A stretch of 64,000 nt of DNA, taken from assembly GCF_038007465.1 (NCBI RefSeq), contig NZ_JBBOXF010000001.1:4661001-4725000 (forward strand), given 5' to 3'. The DNA is from Sporosarcina sp. FSL K6-1508 (GTDB lineage: Bacteria; Bacillota; Bacilli; Bacillales_A; Planococcaceae). The notes beneath the pieces are model-generated. The model was not told where the DNA came from. It saw only the letters and a list, made by a program, of their open reading frames with translations, and ran no database searches. Position 1 is the stretch's first letter. Each line of letters starts with the position of its first letter. The position numbers and the translations under genes were made by a program. Positions 8,928 to 17,636 of the stretch are shown here, piece by piece.

Positions 8928-10033
8928 TTAGGATCAACCTGACCTTTCCCGGCTGAACGATAAATCGACAGCAAGTTCTTTACTATCGTGTCGAATGAGT
9001 GCTGTGCAATTTTCGCCTGCACAACTGTTTCATCGATGCCATCAGAGCTTTCGCCCAGCGCACTCCACAAACCTTCCGCCAGCGAATCCGGATTTTTTGG
9101 TTCGACCAGGATTCCTGCTTGATCTTTCAATAAATAAGAAAGCCCTCCAACGTCTGTTGCGACAACTTTTGTCCCCGCTGACATCGCCTCTAGTGCGACC
9201 AATCCAAATCCTTCATGGTGCGAGGGAAGCACAAGGGCATCGGCCGCCGACATCCAAAGTGCCAAATCCGCTTGACCCAGCGGCTCTTTGAATTTGATAT
9301 CTTCAACATCCTTATCACGGATGAATGACCGCAGCGTTTCGACAAAATTACTGTCTTTCTGCGAACCAATCATATACAACGAGCTATCAGGAAACGTCAT
9401 TTTCAGTGAATCGAACGCCTCAACAAGTTCCAAAAGACCTTTTGCTTGAATCACATTTCCAACGAAGATTAACATTTTCTCTTCTATAGGAAGACCGAGC
9501 TTTTCTCTCGCTTCCACCTTAGGGACATATTTAAAAATAGTAGTATTAACGCCCATACTCATGACATGCACATTCGCTTCCGGAACCTCAAAACGGTTTA
9601 TCACATCATCCCGAAGTTTGTCGCCAACCACGATGACCGATTCCGCTTGTCCTAAAATTCTTTTTGTATAGTCAGCGATACGCTTACTCTTCGCCGCCAT
9701 CTTATCGATATCCCCGCCGTGAACAGTGATTACATAAGGAATGCCAAATATCTTTTTTCCTATTAATGAAAGAACTCCTGTTGGAAACGCATAGTGCGAA
9801 TGCGTTAGAGACAAACGCTTACGATTGTTCATCATGTATAAAAAAGAACGGAAAAACCATGTCATGTATTTCTTCATTGCCTGTATTTTCCCTTTACCTG
9901 GATCCTGAATAGCAACTACATCGACATCCAAGCCTGCAGATTGAAGAAGTTCAACCTGATTCTTGACGAATAGACCAAATGTCGGATGCTGCGGTGATGG
10001 ATACATATTGCTGAATACGACTACTTTTTCCAT
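8924..10033 (-). CDS. Glycosyltransferase family 4
   Basis: A 369-residue GT-B fold enzyme. The N-terminal Rossmann half starts MEKVVVFSNMYPSPQHPTFG and contains YVITVHGGDID. The C-terminal nucleotide-sugar half has LIFVGNVIQAKGLLELVEAF and the GT4 E-x7-E motif in HHEGFGLVALEAMSAG. It probably transfers a sugar from an NDP-sugar onto a lipid carrier or growing polysaccharide on the inner membrane face. It is the first gene of a two-gene operon with the flippase; the genes overlap by four bases. The upstream flank is a long repeat-filled gap, so the promoter was not located. Confidence 0.92.
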   Translation of the reverse strand: MEKVVVFSNMYPSPQHPTFGLFVKNQVELLQSAGLDVDVVAIQDPGKGKIQAMKKYMTWFFRSFLYMMNNRKRLSLTHSHYAFPTGVLSLIGKKIFGIPYVITVHGGDIDKMAAKSKRIADYTKRILGQAESVIVVGDKLRDDVINRFEVPEANVHVMSMGVNTTIFKYVPKVEAREKLGLPIEEKMLIFVGNVIQAKGLLELVEAFDSLKMTFPDSSLYMIGSQKDSNFVETLRSFIRDKDVEDIKFKEPLGQADLALWMSAADALVLPSHHEGFGLVALEAMSAGTKVVATDVGGLSYLLKDQAGILVEPKNPDSLAEGLWSALGESSDGIDETVVQAKIAQHSFDTIVKNLLSIYRSAGKGQVDPK

Positions 10034-10070
10034 TTAATTTCCCAACCCCATCTTTTAATAATCTAAATAA

Positions 10071-10538
10071 GTTGAAGTATTGAATCCGGTATCTTAATCG
10101 AGCGAAAGCGCCTTAAAAGGGGGAGACGAAGCCATAAGACTGGTGGCGAAGCTGCCAGGCTTATTGGAAGCCACTGAAAAAGTTTTTTTAGTAAGTCCTA
10201 GTTGATTGTAGTGGAGAGCGGCGACTCCAGCGGGAACAGCGCGAGCTGAAGACCCCGCAGGAAGAGCCGTTACGAAGAACGGCTTTTGCGAGCAAAAGCG
10301 CTAGCGTTGGGAGCACCGGGCAAGAATGCCTTAATTTCTGCAAAGAACACAGAAATACGGCAAATCGAACCCTTCGTAGTTCGATTGGCTGAAGCCGTGC
10401 CCGCGGAAAGCGTCCGCTCGGAAAGGAAATCAACGGGATTGAAGGAAATCGTACTTTTTCAGCACCCTTGCTTATTGACGGGAGGCACCCCCTAGCGCCT
10501 AAGCGGTTCAATAGAATTCTTTATTTCAACTTATATAC
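10071..10538. repeat. R1 palindromic repeat element, interrupted copy
   Basis: The two halves (10071-10166 and 10470-10538) match an uninterrupted copy at 42592-42749. Shared landmarks are TATTGAATCCGGT, GCGCCTTA, GAAGCCATAAGACTGG, CCCCTAGCGCC, GCGGTTC and TTCTTTATTTCAA. The ends form imperfect terminal inverted repeats: ATAAGTTGAAGTATTGAAT against ATAAGTTGAAATAAAGAAT. The middle is split by a separate ~303-bp insert. No gene is supported in the 10034-10908 gap. Confidence 0.8.
10167..10469. mobile_element. MITE-like non-autonomous element nested in R1
   Basis: The insert is flanked by an 8-bp direct repeat GCTTATTG (10159-10166 and 10470-10477). It has short inverted ends: CTGAAAAAGT near the left end and its complement ACTTTTTCAG near the right. 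The interior carries GGCGACTCCAGCGGGAA, CCCCGCAGGAAGAGCC and GCCCGCGGAAAGCGTCCGC, motifs I know from dispersed Bacillaceae repeats. No transposase is encoded, so it would have been mobilised in trans. The uninterrupted R1 copy at 42.6 kb shows what the empty site looked like. Confidence 0.7.
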
Positions 10539-10796
10539 AAACTTTATAAATTGAAATAAAAATCCTTCGAATCTGCTACGACTGCCTATTGTAAGGCGTC
10601 TATGCTGTATTCATATATTCAACATCTGTAGACCATTATTTACATTCAATTATTATAACATATCACCTGACAATCGACCTCTTGACGGTAAATCTGCAAT
10701 TACAAACTAGTTATTCACCATAAAAAAACACCTTTCGATAGGGTAGAATCCCGTCAAATGGCGTTTAAAGAGTACTTATAGGTGAAATGAAAGCGT

Positions 10797-10847
10797 TGTA
10801 ACGCTATTGTAATGTAACTGTAACCGAAATGGAGGTTTAGCTATGCT
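10797..10847 (+). promoter_or_regulatory. Tandem WalR-type boxes overlapping a promoter
   Basis: Three hexamers TGTAAC (10797), TGTAAT (10808) and TGTAAC (10819) are spaced exactly 11 bp apart, fitting the WalR consensus TGTWAH-N5-TGTWAH twice over. The third hexamer can serve as -35 with a 17-bp spacer to TATGCT (10842-10847) as -10. This predicts a transcript start near 10854, inside what would otherwise be an upstream coding extension. WalRK control fits a cell-wall endopeptidase downstream. Confidence 0.65.
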
Positions 10848-10908
10848 AAGATGTTCACAGACAAAGCACACAGCATGTATATGTGCGAAAGGGGATTTTG
10901 AGAAACGA

Positions 10909-11817
10909 ATGAAACGTCTTTTATTTTTGGTTTTGGCAAGTTTACTAATTTCAACGTCCATCCCGTCCATGACTTCAGCGAATTCTGCAAATGATCTCGT
11001 TAGTACAGCAAGATCCTATATAGGTACACCTTATTCATATGGAGGGACAACCACTTCCGGTTTTGACTGCTCAGGATATACGCAACACGTATTTAAACAA
11101 GTAGGAATTTCCATCCCGAGAACTACTGGTCAACAGCATGCTATGGGAACATCTGTTGCAAAAAGTGATCTTCAAACAGGAGACATTGTATTCTTCAACA
11201 CAAGCGGCAGTGGCGTTTCACATAACGGAATTTACATTGGTTCCGGAAAATTCATTCATTCTTCCACTAGCCAGGGAGTCATGATTTCTTCAATAAATGA
11301 TCCTGCTTACTGGGGTAGCCGTTATATCGGCGCTCGCCGTGTGAAAGATTTCACACCTGAAGTTCTTGTTGCATCGGCTGATGTACCAACTGAAGCTAAA
11401 AAAGCCATTAAGTATGCAACTCGTGCAGAAATTGCTAAAACACTTGTAGACGAACTGGGTTTAAAGAAAAGTAGCACACAATCTCCTTTTTCTGACGTAG
11501 CGGCTACTCATCCACAATTCGATTCTATTATCGCAGTATCAGATGCAGGTATCTTCTCAGGTAACAACGGTCAATTCGATCCTGCTGGTGAAATGACACG
11601 TGCGCAACTTGCTAAAGTTCTTGTAGAAGCATTTAATCTAGAAGGAGCTTCAGAAACTTCCTTCAAAGACGTCCCAAAAAATCATTGGGCAAATGAGTAT
11701 ATCAACATCCTTTATCACAACGATATTACAACCGGTTATGGCGATGGTAATTATGGTTTAAACGATAAAGTTACTGCAAGCCAGTTTGGTAAATTCATTG
11801 ACCGACTCAATAACTAA
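10909..11817 (+). CDS. Secreted NlpC/P60 peptidoglycan endopeptidase with SLH domains
   Basis: About 302 residues. A signal peptide (MKRLLFLVLASLLISTS, cut near TSA/NS) is followed by an NlpC/P60 domain with catalytic Cys in GFDCSGYTQ, His in SHNGIYIG and a third polar residue near FIHSSTS. The C-terminal half holds about two SLH modules (PFSDVAATHPQFDSI, MTRAQLAKVLVEAFNL, FKDVPKNHWANEYI). It should cleave stem peptides while bound to pyruvylated wall polymer. An in-frame ATG at 10843 has a better ribosome site (ATGGAGG). I prefer 10909 because it starts right at the signal peptide and the predicted transcript begins near 10854. Its own ribosome site (AAAGGGG, 14 bases away) is imperfect, so the start is not settled. 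Confidence 0.88.
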   Translation: MKRLLFLVLASLLISTSIPSMTSANSANDLVSTARSYIGTPYSYGGTTTSGFDCSGYTQHVFKQVGISIPRTTGQQHAMGTSVAKSDLQTGDIVFFNTSGSGVSHNGIYIGSGKFIHSSTSQGVMISSINDPAYWGSRYIGARRVKDFTPEVLVASADVPTEAKKAIKYATRAEIAKTLVDELGLKKSSTQSPFSDVAATHPQFDSIIAVSDAGIFSGNNGQFDPAGEMTRAQLAKVLVEAFNLEGASETSFKDVPKNHWANEYINILYHNDITTGYGDGNYGLNDKVTASQFGKFIDRLNN

Positions 11818-11827
11818 TTCCAAAATC

Positions 11828-11866
11828 ACCGGGTGTTCCACTAAAAGGAACATCCGGTTTTATTTA
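11828..11866 (+). terminator. Terminator of the NlpC/P60 gene
   Basis: ACCGGGTGTTCC pairs with GGAACATCCGGT around a seven-base loop, followed by TTTATTT. Confidence 0.88.
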
Positions 11867-11962
11867 TATAAAAATTCAATTATAGTTATTTATTAGTATA
11901 GCAATATGTAAGAATCACTGTTAAAATGAATCTACAACTCTAGTAAATCAAGGGAGGACACA

Positions 11963-13660
11963 ATGAAAACAATTAAGTGGGCAGCAATGGCGATGATGAT
12001 TTTTGTACTCGTTTCCATGGTCCCGGGACAGTCTTTCGCAAAAACACAATTCACGGACGTAACACCTGATAAGGAATATTATGAACAGGTCAATTACATA
12101 GCAGATCTTGATATTATTAAAGGATACATGGAAAATGGTATCTCAAAGTTCAAACCTGGTAATAACCTAACGCGTGCCCAAGCTGCTAAAATGCTTGTCA
12201 TCGCTTCTAAAAAGCAGAACATCCCTGCCCCGTCTTTAAAATTCAAAGACGTTAAACCTGGTACGGAACAATATGAATATATAAGCCGTGCCGTTTCACT
12301 CGGCTATTTTAAAGCGGGATCTAACGGAAGCTTCAAACCGAACGAAAACTTAAAACGTGACGAGATGGGTAATGCACTCGCGGTCGCTTTCAATCTTTCG
12401 GAAAAGATTTCAACAGAAAAACCAATGATGCTGACGGATATGAAGAGTCATCAATATGCTGAACGTATCAATGGACTTTATTACGCTGGAGTAACGAAAG
12501 GTGATGCAGGAAAGTTCCTGCCGAATGATTTCTTGACGCGCTCACAGTTCTCATTATTCCTTGCTCGCGCAATGAATGATAAATATGCTTTACCCGTTAA
12601 ACTGCCTGATCAAACTTCAAGTACGTATTTTGTAAAAGTGGCGACAAGCGGAGAAACGCTGAACGTACGCTCACTTCCATCAGTGGATGGAAATATCATT
12701 ACACATCTAAATAATAAAGATATTGTCGAAGTTGTCGGTCAAACAGGAGACTGGTTACTAATCCTTCTGGATGACGGTGAAGGCTATATCAACGGCAAAT
12801 ATACTGTTGAAGCTGGAACTGAAACGCCCGATGACAACGCAGTGACACCTGAAAAGCCGACGATTCCTGAAGAAAAACCTTCGGAACCATCCGTTACAGG
12901 CAACCTGTTAGGAAAAGTGACAACAAAAAGCTTGAACGTACGACAAAGTGCTGGCACTAGCTCCCCTGTTATCGATGCATTAAAACTAGGACAAAAAGTC
13001 GAAGTGCTATCACTTGATGGTAATTGGGCTAAAATCCGTGTGAATTCTAAAACAGGTTACGTTAGTAAAACATATTTGAAACTAATCAATCAAAAAGGTA
13101 ATCCACTTGCTAATCGTATTATCGTCTTAGACCCCGGTCACGGCGCACATGATCCTGGGGCTTCGAAAAATAAGGTGACGGAGAAAGCCATCACACTGAA
13201 AGTCGGTAAACTTGTCGAAGGAAAATTGAAAAAGGCAGGCGCAAAAGTAGTTATGACACGTTCAAATGACACTTTCCTTTCACTTGAACAACGCACTCAG
13301 TTTGCCAAGAAAAATTTTGCTGAAGCATTTGTGTCGATTCACGTAAATTCAGCCACTGCGACATCGGCTAAAGGAACTGAAACGTACTTTGATTCATCTT
13401 TGAATGCTAACTCTGCGGAGAGTAAATCCTTAGCAACTTACATTCAAAATAATATAGTTAAAAGAGCTAATATGGTTAACCGCGGTGTGAAAGACAATCG
13501 TTTTTATGTCATTAAGAACAACAATATCGCAGCTGTCCTCGTCGAACTCGCTTTCATCTCCAATGCAGATGATTTTAAAAAGTTAACGAGCGATGCCTAT
13601 TTGGAAATATACGCAGAAGCAATCTATCAAGGTCTAGTACAATACTATTCCGCAGAGTAA
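11963..13660 (+). CDS. SLH- and SH3-domain N-acetylmuramoyl-L-alanine amidase
   Basis: A 565-residue secreted protein behind AAGGGAGG. Order: signal peptide (to about SFAKT), three SLH modules (residues ~28-210; FTDVTPDKEYYEQV, LTRAQAAKMLV), an SH3b domain (~218-275; LNVRSLPSVDGNI), a Pro/Glu-rich linker, a second SH3b (~310-372; LNVRQSAGTSSPV) and an Amidase_3 domain (~385-565). Zinc/catalytic residues are visible in LDPGHGAHDPGA (His), VTEKAIT (Glu), SIHVNS (His) and VELAFISN (catalytic Glu). It cleaves the MurNAc-L-Ala bond of peptidoglycan. SLH and SH3b parts would anchor it to the wall. It has its own terminator and no WalR box, unlike its neighbour. Confidence 0.95.
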   Translation: MKTIKWAAMAMMIFVLVSMVPGQSFAKTQFTDVTPDKEYYEQVNYIADLDIIKGYMENGISKFKPGNNLTRAQAAKMLVIASKKQNIPAPSLKFKDVKPGTEQYEYISRAVSLGYFKAGSNGSFKPNENLKRDEMGNALAVAFNLSEKISTEKPMMLTDMKSHQYAERINGLYYAGVTKGDAGKFLPNDFLTRSQFSLFLARAMNDKYALPVKLPDQTSSTYFVKVATSGETLNVRSLPSVDGNIITHLNNKDIVEVVGQTGDWLLILLDDGEGYINGKYTVEAGTETPDDNAVTPEKPTIPEEKPSEPSVTGNLLGKVTTKSLNVRQSAGTSSPVIDALKLGQKVEVLSLDGNWAKIRVNSKTGYVSKTYLKLINQKGNPLANRIIVLDPGHGAHDPGASKNKVTEKAITLKVGKLVEGKLKKAGAKVVMTRSNDTFLSLEQRTQFAKKNFAEAFVSIHVNSATATSAKGTETYFDSSLNANSAESKSLATYIQNNIVKRANMVNRGVKDNRFYVIKNNNIAAVLVELAFISNADDFKKLTSDAYLEIYAEAIYQGLVQYYSAE

Positions 13661-13663
13661 TCA

Positions 13664-13712
13664 AATATGCTGGAGAAGAATGAATTTATTCTTCCCCAGC
13701 ATATTTTTTTGT
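13664..13712 (+). terminator. Terminator of the amidase gene
   Basis: AATATGCTGG-AAGAAT pairs with ATTCTT-CCCCAGCATATT, followed by TTTTTT. Confidence 0.88.
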
Positions 13713-13846
13713 AAACTTTCAATTAATCTGATTGTCCGCTATTGACCATAATGATACACTTGAGATGCAGACTATTTCGTCATTATGGTAGAAACTCGAT
13801 TAATGATAAAATAGCAAAAAAAGGATAAGGAAGGTGATTTCTTTCT

Positions 13847-16015
13847 ATGAAATACTTTAAAAGCACTGCGGCAACTATGCTTCTATTGAGTACAGCCGCA
13901 ATCACACCTGTAATGGCAGCAGAAACACCAGTTTCCGCAACAGGGGACTTCTCGCTGACAGTGCTCCACACGAATGATACGCATGCAAATCTTGCTACGA
14001 CAGCGGAACGTGCAGCACTCGTCAAAAAACTACGCGAAGAAAAGCCTTACAATGTTCTTCTTGATGCAGGTGATGTCTTTTCTGGGACGCTTTACTTCAA
14101 TGAGTTTGAAGGACAAGCCGACCTCGCTGTTATGAATTACCTCGAGTACGATGCCATGACATTTGGTAACCATGAATTTGATCTTGGTGGATCTGCTGAT
14201 GGACATAAAGCGCTAGCTGATTTCATCAAAGGTGCAAAATTCCCTTTCATTAGCGCCAACACTGATTTCTCAGCAGATCCGCTATTTGAAGGCCTTCAAT
14301 TTAAAACTGTCGATGCAAAAGCAGAAGACGGTAAAATTTATAACGGAATTATAAAAGAAATAAATGGAGAAAAGGTCGGAATCTTTGGTTTAACAACGGA
14401 AGAAACAAAGGACATTTCAAGCCCTGAAAAAATAACATTCACGAATTATATTGTGGAAGCAAAAGCGGCAGTCGCTGCCTTTGAAGATGCCGGCGTTAAC
14501 AAAATTATTGCCCTTACGCATATTGGCCATAATGACTCCGACAAAGTTGACAATGACCTGCTTCTTGCGAAAAACGTGCCGGGGATTGATATTATCGTAG
14601 GTGGACATACACATACTGAACTGAAAGAACCTGTAAATGCCGGTACAAAAGATGTCCCAGTGATAGTCGTTCAGGCGAATGAATATAACAAATTCCTGGG
14701 TCAACTTGATATCACATTCGATAACAAAGGTATCATCAAAGATTATAGCGGCGTTCTGCATACTGTCGGCGGTGAAAATGCGGCAGTTGACGCGGACGCA
14801 GCAGAACTTATCAAACCTTACGCTGATAAAGTGAAAGAGACGATGGAAAAACCGACCGGCGCAACTGCTGGCGTATTCCTAAGCGGTCTCCGCGATCTAG
14901 GCGGTGTTCGTGCAGGTGAAACCAATCTTGGGAACATCATCACGGACGGTATGCTGGCAAAAGCAAAAGAAATCGATCCTTCCACTGTTATCGCATTCCA
15001 AAATGGCGGCGGTATCCGGACTTCCATTCCGCAAGGGCCGATTACATATGGCCAAGCAATTTCTGTACTGCCATTCGGAAATACACTTGCATTGATGGAA
15101 CTAAGCGGTAAAGAATTGAAAGCTGTTTTTGAAAGATCCGTTGAGAAATACCCTGAAGAAGACGGCGGTTTCCTTCACATTGCTGGAATGAAACTGATCT
15201 TCAATCCAGAAGCTGAAGTCGGCAATCGTGTTATCTCCATGAAAACTGACGGCAAGGAAATAGAAGCCGACAAAATGTATAAAGTCACAACTAACGTCTT
15301 CACTGCTCAAGGCGGCGACAACTATGAAGTTCTAAAAAAGGCATATGAAGATGGGCGTGTCAGCGAGCCTGGTTTCTCTGACTGGGAGAACTTCGCAGAT
15401 CATATGAAATCCATTGGTACAATCCACTCAGGTATTGAAGGGCGTATTCTGGCAAAAGTCCCTTACAGTGATGTTGCCTACGATAGCTGGTCATATCCGT
15501 ATGTATCAGATCTCTACTACCGCGGTATTTTAAAGGGGACAGGTGCGACATATGGTCCTCAAAAAGAAATGACACGGGCACAAGCGGCTTCTTGGATCGT
15601 CCGTGCACTTGATTTGAAAGCAGAAAAAGCTGCCCCGTTTAGCGACATCGATAGTTACGCAGCCGATACAAAAGCTGAAATTGCTGCAGCATTTGAAAAT
15701 GGGCTTATTAAAGGCAAGAACGGCAAATTCATGCCTAGCGAAAAAGTGACTCGTGCGCAATTCGCATTGATGCTTGAACGTGCGTATGAAAATTACACAG
15801 GCAAAAAGTACACAGCAGCTAAAAAAGCTCCATTTACAGATTTCGGAAATTATGATACGGAAGCCGTAAACGCAATTTCCATGCTTCATGAACTTGGAAT
15901 TACTTCAGGCTCTGACGGGAAATTCATGCCTGGTCAATCAACATCACGCGAACATGCTGCAAAAATCGTTTCAAATTTCATTTACAATGTAAAACAAGTG
16001 AAAAAGGCTGAATGA
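13847..16015 (+). CDS. SLH-anchored 5'-nucleotidase / UDP-sugar hydrolase family enzyme
   Basis: A 722-residue secreted protein. After the signal peptide (to about VMAAE) comes a calcineurin-like metallophosphatase domain with LTVLHTNDTHAN, LLDAGDVFSG, TFGNHEFDLGG and VGGHTHTE. A 5'-nucleotidase C-terminal domain follows (QNGGGIRTSIPQGPITYGQA, VLPFGNTL). Three SLH modules make up the last ~190 residues (VPYSDVAYDSWSYPYV, MTRAQAASWIVRALDL, VTRAQFALMLERAY). It should dephosphorylate extracellular nucleotides at the cell surface, feeding nucleoside and phosphate uptake. The start ATG lies behind AAGGAAGGTGAT. A second nucleotidase at 32387-34756 has the SLH modules at the other end. Confidence 0.93.
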   Translation: MKYFKSTAATMLLLSTAAITPVMAAETPVSATGDFSLTVLHTNDTHANLATTAERAALVKKLREEKPYNVLLDAGDVFSGTLYFNEFEGQADLAVMNYLEYDAMTFGNHEFDLGGSADGHKALADFIKGAKFPFISANTDFSADPLFEGLQFKTVDAKAEDGKIYNGIIKEINGEKVGIFGLTTEETKDISSPEKITFTNYIVEAKAAVAAFEDAGVNKIIALTHIGHNDSDKVDNDLLLAKNVPGIDIIVGGHTHTELKEPVNAGTKDVPVIVVQANEYNKFLGQLDITFDNKGIIKDYSGVLHTVGGENAAVDADAAELIKPYADKVKETMEKPTGATAGVFLSGLRDLGGVRAGETNLGNIITDGMLAKAKEIDPSTVIAFQNGGGIRTSIPQGPITYGQAISVLPFGNTLALMELSGKELKAVFERSVEKYPEEDGGFLHIAGMKLIFNPEAEVGNRVISMKTDGKEIEADKMYKVTTNVFTAQGGDNYEVLKKAYEDGRVSEPGFSDWENFADHMKSIGTIHSGIEGRILAKVPYSDVAYDSWSYPYVSDLYYRGILKGTGATYGPQKEMTRAQAASWIVRALDLKAEKAAPFSDIDSYAADTKAEIAAAFENGLIKGKNGKFMPSEKVTRAQFALMLERAYENYTGKKYTAAKKAPFTDFGNYDTEAVNAISMLHELGITSGSDGKFMPGQSTSREHAAKIVSNFIYNVKQVKKAE

Positions 16016-16072
16016 GCAAAATGGAAGGCGCTCAGAATCTTGAAACTGCGCTAGGTTGAAAACCTTCTATAT

Positions 16073-16157
16073 ATGTTGAATAAGTGATTACCTCTATAAA
16101 TTGAGTGAAGGCGCCTTACAAGAGGTAGCCGCAGCGGATTTGAAGGGAATCTTTATT
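16073..16157. repeat. R1 repeat, internally deleted copy
   Basis: Starts with ATGTTGAATAAGTG, runs through GAGTGAAGGCGCCTTACAAG and GGTAGCC, then jumps to GCAGCGGATTTGAAGGGA and TCTTTATT. These are the left arm and right end of R1 with the central stem missing. Confidence 0.55.
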
Positions 16158-16185
16158 GCACTTCATCTATGATCTTTTAATTAAG

Positions 16186-16234
16186 GAAAAAAGCGTTCTT
16201 GCAAACTTCTTATAGTGTGCAAGAACGCTTTTTC
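16186..16234. terminator. Bidirectional terminator between convergent genes
   Basis: AAAAAGCGTTCTTGCA pairs with TGCAAGAACGCTTTTT around a 14-base loop, with A/T runs on both sides. It serves the nucleotidase gene (+) and the CapA-like gene (-). Confidence 0.88.
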
Positions 16235-16240
16235 TGTTCA

Positions 16241-17326
16241 TTAAAATGACGGAAGACCTACCTGTGATTTAACCCACCTCTCATTATACATTCCATCCAA
16301 TTCTGCATCTTTCAATGAAACAACCATGTACTTTCCGTTGCCATCTCGTGTCACGGCAGTCGGGAAAAATTCAGCCTTCCCTATTCCTATGTATTGCTTC
16401 CCTGCGAACTCCGTATGATTCACGAAAACTCTTGCGATGCCGCCTATATTCGTCGAGTCAAACTGCTGCGCAGAATAGAAATTACCAAGTGAATAAAACA
16501 CTTTCGTTTTCCCTACCTCATCATATTTTTGCAACACATGTGGATGATGACCAAAAATGACATCTGCACCAGCATCTGCAACAAGCTGTGCAATCTCCTC
16601 CTGCGTTTCTGAAATCGTTAATTGATATTCCATCCCCCAATGCATCGAAACAACCAACACGTCGACCAAGCTCCTTAGGTGGACAATCTCTTCACGCATC
16701 TGTTTTCGCTCAGTGACGGAGACTAGATATTCTTTTCCTCGCGGAATAGGGTTGCCATTCGTGTTGTGCGTATAGCTTAGAATGCCGATCCGAACGCCAT
16801 CAACTTCTACGATTCGGTCTTTCTCCTTGTCTTCACTAGATGTATATGCGCCTACATAGGGCATGCCATACTCTTTAATATTGCTAATTGCTTTCCGCAG
16901 ACCTGCTTCCTTCAAGTCAATTGCATGATTGTTTGCAATCGAGACCATATCAACGCCGTTCTTTTTCAAATCTCGGATAATATGTTTGGGACTGTTAAAG
17001 CTCGGATAACCAGACAGTCCAAGTTCCACACCACCCGGCATTGACTCTTGATTAGCGAGTAAGAAATCGATGCCTGTCAGTCGGTCTTTCACAGCTGCAA
17101 ATGCAAAATCATAATTATCGTATGTATAGAGTGGATTATGAAGAAGAATATCGCCAATCATACCAATGGTTAACGACTTCATCTCAATCTCGATATTCAG
17201 CGTGACCGGTATACTGCGTTCTGCAAAATCGGCAGGTACGGTGGACTTCTCCCCCATATAATCACGTAAGCTAAACCCACTTAGTATAAACATAGTAATC
17301 AATAACACAAATAGTTTCTTTTTCAA
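16241..17326 (-). CDS. CapA-family metallophosphatase-like secreted protein
   Basis: About 361 residues of the PGA_cap/CapA family, related to the poly-gamma-glutamate capsule protein PgsA/CapA. Motifs of the calcineurin-like fold: IGMIGDILLHNP, LLANQES, VSIANNHAIDLKEAG, VVSMHWGMEYQ and VIFGHHPHVLQ. An N-terminal hydrophobic segment (KKKLFVLLITMFILSGF) would act as signal or anchor. I choose a TTG start at 17326, which has TGGGGA at good spacing; the ATG 18 bases upstream (17344) has no ribosome site. No capsule synthesis genes are nearby, so the role is open. It is convergent with the SLH nucleotidase and alone in its transcript. Confidence 0.85.
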   Translation of the reverse strand: MKKKLFVLLITMFILSGFSLRDYMGEKSTVPADFAERSIPVTLNIEIEMKSLTIGMIGDILLHNPLYTYDNYDFAFAAVKDRLTGIDFLLANQESMPGGVELGLSGYPSFNSPKHIIRDLKKNGVDMVSIANNHAIDLKEAGLRKAISNIKEYGMPYVGAYTSSEDKEKDRIVEVDGVRIGILSYTHNTNGNPIPRGKEYLVSVTERKQMREEIVHLRSLVDVLVVSMHWGMEYQLTISETQEEIAQLVADAGADVIFGHHPHVLQKYDEVGKTKVFYSLGNFYSAQQFDSTNIGGIARVFVNHTEFAGKQYIGIGKAEFFPTAVTRDGNGKYMVVSLKDAELDGMYNERWVKSQVGLPSF

Positions 17327-17438
17327 TATACTATCCCCAGTCATGCTAATTTTAGAGTTTCACAACTACCTAACTCATTATAGACCGGAAGTTAGTGCTG
17401 AATAGCGTTTCGTAGAAACTAAAAGTATGGTAGAGGAA

Positions 17439-17466
17439 AATGAGACACTTTGGGAAGTGTCTCATT
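17439..17466 (-). terminator. Terminator after the small 17.5-kb ORF
   Basis: ATGAGACACTT pairs with AAGTGTCTCAT around CCCA, followed by TTTT on the minus strand. Its position supports a short transcribed gene just upstream on that strand. Confidence 0.7.
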
Positions 17467-17473
17467 AATTATG

Positions 17474-17636
17474 TTACTTATCTCCCTTGCCATTTTCTGC
17501 AGTATCCTTAAATTGTTCAACTTGCTTTTCTTCACTCTTCTTTGGCTCGAAGTCTGGATACGGCTTCTCTTCCGGCATTCCCGTAAACCCATTGTCATTT
17601 TCTTTTTTCGAATCTTGCTGTTTTTTTTCAGACATT
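17474..17636 (-). pseudogene. Small hydrophilic ORF apparently broken by a frameshift
   Basis: An ATG with GGAG eight bases upstream opens MSEKKQQDSKKENDNGFTG. In that frame the protein ends after 34 residues. Skipping one G of a GGGG run (at about 17579-17582) would join it to MPEEKPYPDFEPKKSEEK and on to a stop at 17474, giving one acidic/lysine-rich protein of 53 residues of uniform style, ending just before a terminator. Either a sequence/assembly error, a recent frameshift, or a truly 34-residue product. I do not recognise the family. Confidence 0.35.

Noticed and set aside
10188..10511. Frames of 107 and 69 codons in the 10.2-10.5 kb region
   Set aside because: They lie inside the GC-rich MITE-like insert and its flanks, with no ribosome site or recognisable protein features.
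10788..10801. cre-like site TGAAAGCGTTGTAA upstream of the NlpC/P60 gene
   Set aside because: It matches the CcpA consensus at 13 of 14 positions but overlaps the better and phased WalR-type hexamers; I could not separate the two.
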